From Pseudomonas sp. CC120222-01a (lineage in GTDB: Bacteria; Pseudomonadota; Gammaproteobacteria; Pseudomonadales; Pseudomonadaceae): 40,655 bases of DNA. Positions 33,501 to 40,655 of this stretch are shown here, one piece after another. How positions within the stretch are numbered: the first letter of the stretch is position 1; every line of letters begins with the position of its first letter. Made by a program: the position numbers and the translations under genes. Where the stretch lies: assembly GCF_003097235.1 (NCBI RefSeq), contig NZ_QEQQ01000035.1, positions 1 through 40,655 of the forward strand. Reading direction: 5' to 3'. The notes beneath the pieces were generated by a model, which ran no database searches, was not told the DNA's origin, and saw only the letters and a list, made by a program, of their open reading frames with translations.

Positions 33501-34366
33501 AAGCCTTACGCCGACGCATCGAAACCCAGGTCATGAGCCTCACCGGGCTGGCCCTCGGCCAACTCGACCTCGAATCCCCCAAGGGCGACCCCGGCCTGTT
33601 TGGCCCGCACAGCATCAGCTGGCGGGTGCATGGCGACTTCCCAAGCATGCTGGTCGGCGGCATCAGCGCCCTGATGCTGCAGCTGCTGCACCCGCTGGCC
33701 CTGGCCGGGGTGTGGGACCACTCCAATTTCCGCGAGGACCTGCTCGGGCGCCTGCGTCGCACCAGTCAGTTCATCTCCGGCACCACGTTCGGCTCCACCC
33801 GTGACGCCGAATGGTTGATCGACAAGGTGCGCACCATCCACTTGCAGGTAACCGGTACAGCTCCCGACGGCCGCCCCTATGCCGCCAGCGACCCGGACCT
33901 GCTGACCTGGGTGCATGTGGCCGAAGTCAGCAGTTTTCTTGCTGCCCACTTGCGCTACCGCGACCCCCACCTGTCACGCGCCGATCAGGACGCCTATTAC
34001 GCCGAGATCGCCCTGATTGCCGAACGCCTCGGTGCCCGTGGGGTGCCACGCTCCTGCCAGCAGGTCGAGGACTATCTGCAGCAGATGCGCCCACACCTGC
34101 AATGCAGCGCGCATAGCCTGGAAGTGCTCAGGATCCTGCTCGAAGCCCCTGCCCCGAGCCGCCTTGCCGAGCCGGTCGGCAAGCTGATGCTGCATGCCGG
34201 CATCGATCTGCTGCCAGACTGGACCCAGGCCATGCTCGGCCTGCAGCAGGGGCCGTTGCAACGGCGCATGATCCGCCTTGGCCTGCGCCGCACAGCGCCG
34301 ATCCTGCGCTGGGCCATGCGTGACGGTTCGGCGCATCGGGCCAGACGGCGCATGGGTATCGAGTGA
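33497..34366 (+). CDS. MpaB/DUF2236-family oxygenase-like protein
   Basis: The 289 residues fit the DUF2236 family, which includes fungal MpaB (a heme- or metal-dependent oxygenase) and rubber oxygenase relatives. Typical segments are LLHPLALAGVWDHSNF and LRRTSQFISGTTFGS in the first third, then TWVHVAEVSSFL. Several conserved histidines could bind a cofactor. No signal peptide or membrane helix is evident. It follows acs by 42 bp in the same direction and may be co-transcribed. Its start codon lies inside a strong hairpin. The substrate is unknown. Confidence 0.8.
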   Translation: MEALRRRIETQVMSLTGLALGQLDLESPKGDPGLFGPHSISWRVHGDFPSMLVGGISALMLQLLHPLALAGVWDHSNFREDLLGRLRRTSQFISGTTFGSTRDAEWLIDKVRTIHLQVTGTAPDGRPYAASDPDLLTWVHVAEVSSFLAAHLRYRDPHLSRADQDAYYAEIALIAERLGARGVPRSCQQVEDYLQQMRPHLQCSAHSLEVLRILLEAPAPSRLAEPVGKLMLHAGIDLLPDWTQAMLGLQQGPLQRRMIRLGLRRTAPILRWAMRDGSAHRARRRMGIE

Positions 34367-34444
34367 CGGGAAATGGTCGCCCCAGCGGAACCGATTTAAC
34401 GTGCCATACTCCAAGCATTCCTGCTTAGACAGACGAAGCGACAC

Positions 34445-37381
34445 ATGTACAAAGGATTGACTCGCGCCCTCGGCGCCCTGTTGGCTCTCGTGGCCCTCTA
34501 CAGCCTGCTCGGCTTCCTCATTCTCCCAGGTTTCGCCTTGCGTATCGCCAACCAGCAGCTGGCGCAATACGCCACCGTGCCGGCGCACCTGCAACGCATC
34601 GAACTCAACCCCTTCAGCCTTGAGCTGACAGTATGGGGCCTGCAGCTCGGCGAGCCCGGCAAGGAGCAGGTCGGCTTCGAACGGCTGTACGCCAACCTGG
34701 CGCTCGACAGCCTGTGGAAACGTGCCCTGCACCTGCAGGCGATCGAGCTCGACAAGCCACGCAACGAAGTGCTGTTCGCCAAGGACGGCACGCTCAACCT
34801 GACTCAACTGTTCAAGCTGCCTGCCAGCGAACCCAAGCCGGACGAGCCGCCCAGCGACCCGTTCCCAATGCGTATCGACAGTATCAAGCTCAGTGGCGGC
34901 TACCTGCATTTTCAGGATCAGCGCCCGAGCGAGCCGATCGAGTTCGTCTACGACGACATGAACCTGGAGCTGAAGAACCTCAGTACCCTGCCGGATGACA
35001 ACGCCGACATGACCTTGGTGGCGCTTGGCCCCAACGGTGGGCGGGTCGACTGGAACGGCACTCTCAGCCTGGCGCCGATTGCCTCGGAAGGCACGCTGAA
35101 GGTCACCGACGGCAAGATGAAGCTGTTCTGGCCCTATGTGCGTGATGCCGTGCCCCTAGTGCTCGAGGACGGCGTATTCAGCCTGGACACCCACTACAAG
35201 CTGAACCTGTCCAAGGAAACCGAGCTGTTGCTGGACAACACTGCGCTCAAGATCGCGCCGTTCGCGATCAAGGCCCCGGATGGCCGGCCGTTGGCACGCC
35301 TGGCCAGCCTGGAAGTGAGCGAGACATCCATCGACCTGGCCAAGCAACTGGTCACCGTCGGCAAGGTGCGCAGCGAAAAACTGGAAACCTGGGCAGCCCT
35401 GGAGAAGGACGGCCAACTCGACTGGCAGCAGCTGTTCGCCAGCCAGCCGGCCAAGGCCACACCGAAGGAAAAGGCCGAGCCAGCTGCTGCCGAGCCGACC
35501 GCAGAAGAAAAAGCCGCAAAAGCACCGAGCAAGCCCTGGCAGGTACTGCTCAAGGACGTGCAACTGCGCAACTATCAGGTCCACCTTGCCGACCGCAGCC
35601 AGAAGGAGCCGGTGGCACTGGATGTTGGCCCGCTGAACCTCGACATGCAGGGTTTCGACAGCCTCAACCAGTCGCCTTTCACGCTCAAGCTCGACACCGG
35701 CATTGGCAAGCAAGGCAAGCTGCAGGCGGCCGGCGAAGTGAACCTGGCACCGGTCACGGCCAAGCTCGATGTCAGCACCCGTGACATCGACCTGCGGGTC
35801 GCCCAGGCCTACATCAGCCCGTTCATTCGCCTTGAACTGCGCAGCGGCATGCTCGCCAGCGACCTCAAGGTCGACCTCAAGAGCACCGAGCCACTGGCCT
35901 TCAGCGTCACCGGCAAGGCGCAGGTCAACCAGCTGCACACCCTGGACACCATCAAGGGCCGAGACTTCGTCAAATGGCAGCAAGTCAACGTCGATGGCCT
36001 GTCGTATGTGCACGGTGATGCCCTGTCGATCGACAAAGTGACCCTGCTGCAGCCCTACGCGCGCTTCATCATCAACGAAGACCGCACCACCAGCGTGGAC
36101 GACCTGCTCATCCCGCAACCGGCCGGCGCGCCGGCCCGCAGCCCGGCCAAGCCAGCCAGCGCCGCGGCCAGCAAACCCCTGGGCATCCACATCGGCCAGA
36201 TCGACATCAACGATGGCTCGGCCAACTTCGCCGACCTGACCCTGACACCGAACTTCGCCACCGCCATCCAACAGCTCAATGGCCAGATCGGCACCATCGA
36301 CAACCGCAAGCCGGCACCGGCCAAGGTCGACGTCAAAGGCAAGGTCGACCGATATGCCCCGGTCACCATCAAGGGCGCGCTCAACCCGTTCAACCCGCTG
36401 GCCAGCCTGGATATCGCCACCAGCTTCAAGCGCGTCGAACTGACCACCTTGACGCCCTACTCCGGCAAGTTCGCCGGCTTCCGCATCCGCAAGGGCCGGC
36501 TGAACCTCGACCTGCATTACCTGATCACCAACGGCCAGCTCAAGGCCGAAAACAAGGTGGTGGTCGAGCAGCTGCAGCTGGGTGAAAAGGTCGACAGCCC
36601 GGATGCAGTGGACCTGCCGATCCGCCTGGCGATTGCTCTGCTCAAGGACACCGAAGGGCGGATCTCCATCGAACTGCCGGTTTCAGGCGACCTGAACAAC
36701 CCGCAATTCAGCGTCATGCCAATCGTCTGGCAGACCCTGCGCAACCTGGTGCTGCGTGCGGCCCAGGCACCGTTCAAGTTCATCGGCGGGCTGATTTCCG
36801 GTGGTGGCTCGGAAGACCTCGGTACGGTGGCGTTTGCCCCAGGCTCCAGTGAACTCAGTGGCGATGCGCAGTCGACACTGGACAAGCTCGCGTCCGCCCT
36901 CAAGGAGCGCCCGGAGCTGAGGCTGGAGATCGAAGGCACCAGCGCCCAGAGCAGCGACGGCCCATTGATCGCCCAGCAGCGCCTGGAGCGCGAGTACCAG
37001 GCGACCTGGTACAAGATCCTGCAACGCCGCGGCGACAAGGTACCGGCCAATGCCTCGATGCTGCTGGTCGATGACAGCGACAAACCGGCGATGCTCGAAG
37101 GCATCTACCGTACCCGACTGAAGCAGCAGCCACCGGCGGAATGGGAGCAGCTGAGCCGTGACGAGCGCACCGCCAAGTTGCGCGAGGCGGTGATCAAGTC
37201 CTGGGCTGAAAGCACCGCATTGCTGCGTACCCTTGGCCAGGAGCGGGCTAGCAGCATCAAGGACTACCTGGTCGACAAGGGCAAGCTCGAGGATGACCGG
37301 GTGTACTTCATCGATACCAACCTGGGGCAGGCCGAGAGTGATGGGCGGGTGATTACGCCGATGCACCTGGATGCCGAATAA
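34445..37381 (+). CDS. DUF748 (AsmA-like) envelope protein with OmpA-like C-terminal segment
   Basis: This 978-residue protein is anchored by one N-terminal membrane helix (about 7-29), and the rest should be periplasmic. The long middle part has the repeated beta-rich DUF748/AsmA pattern found in bridge-like lipid-transfer proteins, interrupted by Ala/Pro/Lys-rich linkers (near 335-360 and 555-580). The last 180 residues contain a segment resembling an OmpA peptidoglycan-binding domain (VAFAPGSSELSGDAQSTLDK). A role in phospholipid or outer-membrane homeostasis is inferred from the clan only. It is probably monocistronic, and a REP pair follows. Confidence 0.85.
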   Translation: MYKGLTRALGALLALVALYSLLGFLILPGFALRIANQQLAQYATVPAHLQRIELNPFSLELTVWGLQLGEPGKEQVGFERLYANLALDSLWKRALHLQAIELDKPRNEVLFAKDGTLNLTQLFKLPASEPKPDEPPSDPFPMRIDSIKLSGGYLHFQDQRPSEPIEFVYDDMNLELKNLSTLPDDNADMTLVALGPNGGRVDWNGTLSLAPIASEGTLKVTDGKMKLFWPYVRDAVPLVLEDGVFSLDTHYKLNLSKETELLLDNTALKIAPFAIKAPDGRPLARLASLEVSETSIDLAKQLVTVGKVRSEKLETWAALEKDGQLDWQQLFASQPAKATPKEKAEPAAAEPTAEEKAAKAPSKPWQVLLKDVQLRNYQVHLADRSQKEPVALDVGPLNLDMQGFDSLNQSPFTLKLDTGIGKQGKLQAAGEVNLAPVTAKLDVSTRDIDLRVAQAYISPFIRLELRSGMLASDLKVDLKSTEPLAFSVTGKAQVNQLHTLDTIKGRDFVKWQQVNVDGLSYVHGDALSIDKVTLLQPYARFIINEDRTTSVDDLLIPQPAGAPARSPAKPASAAASKPLGIHIGQIDINDGSANFADLTLTPNFATAIQQLNGQIGTIDNRKPAPAKVDVKGKVDRYAPVTIKGALNPFNPLASLDIATSFKRVELTTLTPYSGKFAGFRIRKGRLNLDLHYLITNGQLKAENKVVVEQLQLGEKVDSPDAVDLPIRLAIALLKDTEGRISIELPVSGDLNNPQFSVMPIVWQTLRNLVLRAAQAPFKFIGGLISGGGSEDLGTVAFAPGSSELSGDAQSTLDKLASALKERPELRLEIEGTSAQSSDGPLIAQQRLEREYQATWYKILQRRGDKVPANASMLLVDDSDKPAMLEGIYRTRLKQQPPAEWEQLSRDERTAKLREAVIKSWAESTALLRTLGQERASSIKDYLVDKGKLEDDRVYFIDTNLGQAESDGRVITPMHLDAE

Positions 37382-37401
37382 ACTTTGGCCTGATGTGGTC
37401 T

Positions 37402-37520
37402 TTGTGGGAGCGGCCTTGTGTCGCGAAAGGGCTGCGAAGCAGCCCCAGGATTTCAGCATAACTGTAGATATTGATGGGGCCGCTCTGCAGCCCTTTCGCG
37501 ACACAAGGCCGCTCCCACAA
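37402..37520. repeat. Perfect 34-bp inverted repeat (REP pair)
   Basis: The arm 37402-37435 (beginning TTGTGGGAGCGGCC) is an exact reverse complement of 37487-37520. A 51-bp spacer lies between. The GTGGGAGCGG core is shared with the REP copies near 12.1 kb, but the rest differs, so it is another REP subtype. It lies between the 3' ends of convergent genes. Confidence 0.9.
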
Positions 37521-37540
37521 GGTCCGCGTAAGGGCGGCAA

Positions 37541-37954
37541 TCAGACTAGACGCTGGCCCGACACCGATGGGTGATACAGCGGCTGCACCTTGTTCCCCGC
37601 CGGGTCCAGCAGGTGGAAGCTGCGCGCACCATCACCATGATTGAACGGCCGGTCGAGCAAGGTCACCCCACGCGCCTTGAAGTACTGGTACCAGGCCTCC
37701 AGCTCCTCAACGCTGTCCACGATGAACCCGTAATGATCCAGGGTCTGCAGCCCATTGGCCGCACCCGCCCCACGCCCCAGCGACAGGTTGTCGTTACCGC
37801 AGGTCAGATAAACCAGGTCTTCGTTGGCCCGGTTCAGCACCTCCATGCCCATGACATCGACATAGAAACGCTCGCACTCCTCAAGGTTGGGCACCAGCAG
37901 GGCGATGTGGCGCAGACCATTCAGGCGACCGGGGCGAACAGGTAATTCGGACAT
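37541..37954 (-). CDS. VOC-family protein (glyoxalase/extradiol-dioxygenase fold)
   Basis: The 137 residues form two beta-alpha-beta-beta-beta modules of the vicinal oxygen chelate fold: RHIALLVPNLEECERFYVDV (from H16) and LDHYGFIVDSVEELEAWY (from H74). Two metal-ligand histidines (H16 and H74) are in place. At the usual position of the metal-ligand glutamate, after DPAGN, there is Gln124 instead. It may be an extradiol dioxygenase-like enzyme, a lyase or a binding protein. It is divergent from the ABM monooxygenase across 60 bp with a TTGTATACAA palindrome. Confidence 0.85.
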   Translation of the reverse strand: MSELPVRPGRLNGLRHIALLVPNLEECERFYVDVMGMEVLNRANEDLVYLTCGNDNLSLGRGAGAANGLQTLDHYGFIVDSVEELEAWYQYFKARGVTLLDRPFNHGDGARSFHLLDPAGNKVQPLYHPSVSGQRLV

Positions 37955-37970
37955 TGGCGCGACTCCATTT

Positions 37971-37980
37971 TTGTATACAA
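37971..37980. promoter_or_regulatory. Palindromic operator candidate TTGTATACAA
   Basis: A perfect 10-bp palindrome sits centrally in the 60-bp divergent region between the VOC and ABM genes, in AT-rich sequence. TTGTATACAA-like sites are typical of FCD-subgroup GntR repressors. No regulator gene is nearby. Confidence 0.5.
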
Positions 37981-38014
37981 TTCAGAATAGAATTTAAAAC
38001 AAAAGGAGCGCCCT

Positions 38015-38317
38015 GTGTATAGCCTGTTCATCAAGACCCGCGTCAAACCCGGCTGCGCCGACGACTTTCTCACCGCCATCAAGGTCAATGCCGCTGCCTC
38101 GGTCGCCACCGAGCCAGGCTGCCTGGTATTCGACGTCTCCCAGGACCGGATCGACCCGGACATCATCTACCTGTACGAAATCTACCGTGACGATGATGCG
38201 TACGAAGCGCACACCCAGACAGCCCATTTTCGCGACAGCCGCCCGCTGGTCGAGCCGCTGATCGTCGAGCAGGAATGCTTCGAAAGCGATGTTATCGCCC
38301 GCAATCCGGTGTATTGA
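38015..38317 (+). CDS. Antibiotic biosynthesis monooxygenase (ABM) domain protein, putative quinol monooxygenase
   Basis: This 100-residue dimeric alpha+beta barrel protein is of the ABM/YgiN type (MYSLFIKTRVKPGCADDFLT, then EPGCLVFDVSQD and YLYEIYRDDDAYEAHTQT). Relatives oxidise quinols or polycyclic aromatics without cofactor, and others only bind such molecules. The GTG start has a good AAAAGGAG site. It shares a short divergent promoter region with the VOC gene, which suggests joint control and perhaps a common aromatic substrate. That link is inference. Confidence 0.85.
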   Translation: MYSLFIKTRVKPGCADDFLTAIKVNAAASVATEPGCLVFDVSQDRIDPDIIYLYEIYRDDDAYEAHTQTAHFRDSRPLVEPLIVEQECFESDVIARNPVY

Positions 38318-38328
38318 GCGCCCATGAA

Positions 38329-38354
38329 AAAGCCCCGGCGCAGGCCGGGGCTTT
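38329..38354. terminator. Bidirectional terminator between the ABM and BON genes
   Basis: An 11-bp stem AAAGCCCCGGC/GCCGGGGCTTT (38329-38339 with 38344-38354) with a GCAG loop is flanked by A and T runs. It sits between two convergent genes and can serve both. Confidence 0.82.
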
Positions 38355-38395
38355 CGGTGAAGGTGGCCAAGTCCGTTTGGCCGACGGGACATTCC

Positions 38396-38746
38396 TTATT
38401 CGGCTTTGAGGCCATCCGCAGAGACGGCCTTCACGCCTTTGATTTTCTTGGTGATATCAACTGCCATTTTTTTCTGCGATTCGGTGATGGCAGTGGTCGA
38501 CGACAGGGAGACAACCCCTTTGTTGGTCTCGACCTTGATATCGGAGCCTGGAATGCCCTTCTCGGTCATGAGGTCCGATTTCACCTTGGTAGTGATCCAG
38601 GTGTCCGAGGTCGCTTCCTTGGCTTTGGTCACCTCACCGGCCGCGATCGTCATGGGGGCCTGGGTGGACTGTTGGGCGAACGCCGCGTTAGCCATGGTCA
38701 GGGTCAGAGCGGTAGCAGTAGCGGCAGCAATGGCGAACTTCTTCAT
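38396..38746 (-). CDS. Secreted single-BON-domain protein
   Basis: A Sec signal (MKKFAIAAATATALTLTMAN, cleaved after AFA) precedes one BON domain (about residues 45-114: WITTKVKSDLMTEKGIPGSD, then GVVSLSSTTAITESQ). BON proteins such as OsmY (which has two copies) and Kbp act in envelope stress and osmotic protection. The start at 38746 has a CAGGAGTG site, and the longer open frame upstream lacks one. A complete IS3 element has inserted 212 bp upstream of the start codon. Confidence 0.87.
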   Translation of the reverse strand: MKKFAIAAATATALTLTMANAAFAQQSTQAPMTIAAGEVTKAKEATSDTWITTKVKSDLMTEKGIPGSDIKVETNKGVVSLSSTTAITESQKKMAVDITKKIKGVKAVSADGLKAE

Positions 38747-38810
38747 GTGGGTCACTCCTGTTTTTTGAAAGGTCTGCGCCGTAAGTCCTGGCGACAGGTA
38801 AGAGTGTAGT

Positions 38811-38826
38811 TGCATGCGCTGTGCCA
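38811..38826 (-). promoter_or_regulatory. Candidate sigma-54 promoter of the BON gene
   Basis: The minus strand reads TGGCACAGCGCATGCA, with GG and GC 12 bases apart as in TGGCACG-N4-TTGCA (two mismatches). It would start transcription about 55 bp before the BON ATG. A single match of this length can arise by chance. Confidence 0.35.
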
Positions 38827-39007
38827 GCTTTTCCGCCTCGCTTGTTTCCTTATAAATCAATAACTTAGCTAATTTTCAAGTAAACGGCCGTCGTGCATTT
38901 TGCAATCAGGCCGGAAAACCTGCATGCAAGATGCAAGTACGCAAAAGGTTCCCGGCAATGTCTAGTCCTGAAATAGGTTTACACCTGTTCAGGTAGGCCG
39001 ATCGTCC

Positions 39008-39871
39008 TCAAAACGCCCGATGCACCGCATCGGGCGTTTTATTTTTCAGGGCCATGTGAGGCCGCTCTGTGTTGTAGATCTGCACGGCCTCATCAACCAT
39101 CTTCCTTGCCTGCTCCAGACTTTCTGGGCTACTCAGCAGCAGTTCTGTTTTGAGGATCCCATTGATCCGTTCGGCCAGCGCGTTCTGGTAGCAGTCGTAC
39201 CCGTCAGTCATCGAGCAATGGACTCCGTGCCGCGTATGTAGCGACTGGTATAGCGCCGAGCAATATTGAATACCGCGGTCTGAGTGATGGACTAACGGCT
39301 GGCGGCGTCGTCGCTTGCGCAGGGCCTGCCTAAAGGCTTGTGCAACCGACTCGGCATGTAGGCTTTCATGTACATGATGGCCAACAATCTTTCTGGAGTA
39401 AGCATCCGTCACCAGGCTTAGGTACAGCGGGCCGCTTCTGGCGGGCAGGTAAGTAATATCCGCCACCCAGACGTGCTCCGGCCCTGATGGGACAACCTGA
39501 TTTGGGCCTGGCTTGAGTAGGTTGGGATGACGATAGAAGCGATGATAGCTTTGGGTTGTCTTGTGATACGCCCTTTTGGGCAGCACAAGCAAGCGGCGCT
39601 CTCCCAAAACCTCAAACAGTCGGTCTCGACCAACTTGGACTCGCTTATCAGGCTGGCAATGCAGCAGATAGTGCAGTTTACGTGTACCCAGTCGTGGCTG
39701 ACGTATCCGGACTTTCTGAACAAACTCGACAACCCGATCTGCCTGGTGCGCTTTGCTGTCGGCGGCTCGATTGCGCTTGTAGTAAGCCTGTCGGCTAATG
39801 CCTAGAAACTGACAAGCCCTGGCAATGCTCAGTCCTGCGACTTGACCTTGCGAGAGGACTTGCCGGATCGC
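39008..39871 (-). CDS. IS3-family transposase OrfB (made as an OrfAB frameshift fusion)
   Basis: OrfB carries the catalytic integrase-like DDE domain: D in VWVADITYL, D in HHSDRGIQY and E in NALAERINGILKTE, with the D-D-35-E spacing and the HTH_21-like segment RQPRLGTRKL before it. The frame opens at the slippage site (39871-39877). From there to a TTG at 39607 there is no ATG, GTG or TTG codon, so the full-length protein must come from frameshifting out of OrfA, giving a fusion of about 406 residues. An ATT codon preceded by AGGA (near 39825) is a possible weak start, as in IS911. Confidence 0.9.
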   Translation of the reverse strand, partial: AIRQVLSQGQVAGLSIARACQFLGISRQAYYKRNRAADSKAHQADRVVEFVQKVRIRQPRLGTRKLHYLLHCQPDKRVQVGRDRLFEVLGERRLLVLPKRAYHKTTQSYHRFYRHPNLLKPGPNQVVPSGPEHVWVADITYLPARSGPLYLSLVTDAYSRKIVGHHVHESLHAESVAQAFRQALRKRRRRQPLVHHSDRGIQYCSALYQSLHTRHGVHCSMTDGYDCYQNALAERINGILKTELLLSSPESLEQARKMVDEAVQIYNTERPHMALKNKTPDAVHRAF

Positions 39872-40227
39872 TTTTTTACGACCGATACACCGTAGTCATT
39901 CTTCAGGACATCAACGACGGTCTCAAAGAACTGAGCCTTCTGGCTCATCAACTCAAGCTGCTGCTCAAGCTCTTTGATCCGTTGCTCTGGAGTGAGCGTT
40001 TTAGGGTCGGACATCGCGTAGTTCCTCTCGGCCCGGATCGACGCCCCTTGGCTCCAATCCTGCCTACCATACTTACGCAACCATACCAGAACCGTAGATT
40101 TTCCTTGGATGCCGTACCGCTCCCGGGCCTGAGTGCAGGTCAACTCACCTTTTTCGACCTGGTCCACTACCGCCATTTTAAAAGTCAGCGAGTAATCACG
40201 CTGTGTTCGTTTCACACCATGCACCAT
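39829..40227 (-). CDS. IS3-family transposase OrfA
   Basis: This 132-residue protein has an N-terminal helix-turn-helix (VDQVEKGELTCTQARERYGI and VLVWLRKYG) that binds the terminal repeats. A leucine-zipper-like coiled coil follows (IKELEQQLELMSQKAQFFE) for dimerisation with OrfAB. The ATG at 40227 has a GGAG site. Near its end the A-AAA-AAG heptamer (39871-39877) allows a -1 shift into OrfB. Its end overlaps OrfB by about 43 bases. Confidence 0.9.
   Translation of the reverse strand: MVHGVKRTQRDYSLTFKMAVVDQVEKGELTCTQARERYGIQGKSTVLVWLRKYGRQDWSQGASIRAERNYAMSDPKTLTPEQRIKELEQQLELMSQKAQFFETVVDVLKNDYGVSVVKKRSGKSSRKVKSQD
39871..39877 (-). other. Programmed -1 frameshift site of the IS3 element
   Basis: The minus strand reads A-AAA-AAG in the OrfA frame (GTA AAA AAG). 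After a one-base slip the OrfB frame stays open through to 39008. This is the standard IS3-type slippery heptamer. Confidence 0.85.
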
Positions 40228-40310
40228 CGAGGTCTCCAGATTCTCGGGGGGGAAAGGTGTAAACCTTATTCAGGACGGGACACAACCATAAAAAAAGGGC
40301 CCCGAGGGGT

Positions 40311-40339
40311 AATGCCAGTCAGTTAAGCTGACTGGCATT
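40311..40339. terminator. Hairpin beyond the IS4-type transposase stop
   Basis: A perfect 12-bp stem AATGCCAGTCAG/CTGACTGGCATT with a TTAAG loop is followed by TTCATTTT on the plus strand. It may be a terminator or part of the end of the IS4-type element, whose transposase stops at 40341. Confidence 0.55.
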
Positions 40340-40340
40340 T

Positions 40341-40655
40341 TCATTTTCGGGTCGGGTATTTTGCTGGTCGTTGCTTCACTGCTCTGGGGAACCAACGATC
40401 AGGTCGCCGATGAGGTAGGACATACTGCGCTGCTGATGCCTGCAAGTCCGCCAGAAATCCTGGCAGGTTGCCGGGATGATTCAGTGATGTGCCATGCAGC
40501 AAGCCCAAGATTGCCCAGCTGCAGGCGGTAAAACTCATTTCGCAGGGATAAACACCTGGGCACTGCCTCGACATCTGAACCATCTGATAGCGCAGCAGGT
40601 TGTAGCCCAGCAGCACGCCCCAAAGTTCTTGCGCAATCATCTCTGGTGTCTTGCT
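40341..40655 (-). CDS. IS4-family transposase, C-terminal part (runs off the right edge)
   Basis: The last 104 residues of a transposase are visible. The segment SKTPEMIAQELWGVLLGYNL and LLRYQMVQM is the typical C-terminal YREK-following region of IS4-family enzymes, where the catalytic glutamate lies just outside the window. The rest of the element is to the right. The neighbouring complete IS3 copy ends 58 bp from the stop codon, so this is a cluster of mobile elements. Confidence 0.75.
   Translation of the reverse strand, partial: SKTPEMIAQELWGVLLGYNLLRYQMVQMSRQCPGVYPCEMSFTACSWAILGLLHGTSLNHPGNLPGFLADLQASAAQYVLPHRRPDRWFPRAVKQRPAKYPTRK

Larger units (their letters stand above)
38959..40282 (-). 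mobile_element. Complete IS3-family insertion sequence, about 1.32 kb
   Basis: The ends are 30-bp imperfect inverted repeats beginning TGTC (38959-38988 and 40253-40282, 25 of 30 matching, both with GGTTTACACCT near the inner side). A direct repeat CAA flanks both ends (38956-38958 and 40283-40285), the 3-bp target duplication usual for IS3 elements. OrfA and OrfB are on the minus strand and joined by a -1 slippery site. Both frames and both ends are intact, so the copy looks potentially active. Confidence 0.9.

Noticed and set aside
1..40655. CRISPR array, prophage, toxin-antitoxin or defence island
   Set aside because: No regularly spaced repeats, phage structural genes or known defence domains were seen. 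The only mobile DNA is the two insertion sequences after 38.9 kb and the REP repeats.

Overview
The window is chromosomal DNA from a Pseudomonas, most likely of the P. putida group. The evidence is the 5' end of a Pseudomonas-type 16S rRNA gene at the left edge, a PrrF iron-responsive small RNA, the cbrX-cbrA-cbrB-crcZ carbon control locus, and REP-type palindromes built on a GTGGGAGCGG core. From memory, the gene order follows the PA4690-PA4735 region of P. aeruginosa PAO1, with some genes missing. Nearly everything up to about 38.7 kb is ordinary core genome. The last 2 kb is mobile DNA.

Layout. 1-503 is the start of a leftward rRNA operon, with three tandem promoters and a boxA. 525-6511 (minus) holds msrPQ (periplasmic methionine sulfoxide repair), pssA (phosphatidylserine synthesis) and the branched-chain amino acid operon ilvI-ilvN-ilvC with a long leader. 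6877-10392 (minus) holds a YqcC-family gene, a TPR lipoprotein and mrcB (PBP1B). 10509-12595 (plus) holds an unusual APH-like/P-loop fusion and a TfoX C-terminal-domain protein. 12615-16482 is an iron/heme block: a Fur-controlled PrrF sRNA on the plus strand and phuTUVW-type heme uptake genes on the minus strand, with a Fur-like box at phuT. 16522-20323 holds a small Rieske protein, sfsA, an aminotransferase, dksA and gluQ. 20474-25690 is cbrX, cbrA, cbrB, a CbrB-type operator, a sigma-54 promoter and crcZ, which together form the carbon catabolite control circuit. 25810-33454 holds pcnB, folK, panB, panC, pgi and acs. 33497-37381 holds an MpaB-like gene and a DUF748/AsmA-like giant. 37541-38746 holds a VOC protein, an ABM monooxygenase and a secreted BON protein. 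38959-40282 is a complete IS3-family element with a frameshifted transposase and a 3-bp CAA target duplication. It is followed at the right edge by the 3' end of an IS4-type transposase.

How the parts work together. Two small RNAs tie this stretch to global control. PrrF is made when Fur is released under iron starvation and sits beside heme uptake. CrcZ is driven by CbrB and sigma-54 and carries six A-rich Hfq/Crc target clusters. I found no CRISPR array, prophage, defence island or clearly new multi-gene system. The observations most worth a second look are the hairpin that buries the start of the MpaB-like gene, the repeat-rich structured panB leader, the near-leaderless mrcB start, the APH/P-loop fusion, the operator palindrome between the VOC and ABM genes, and the frameshift-only OrfB of the IS3 element.
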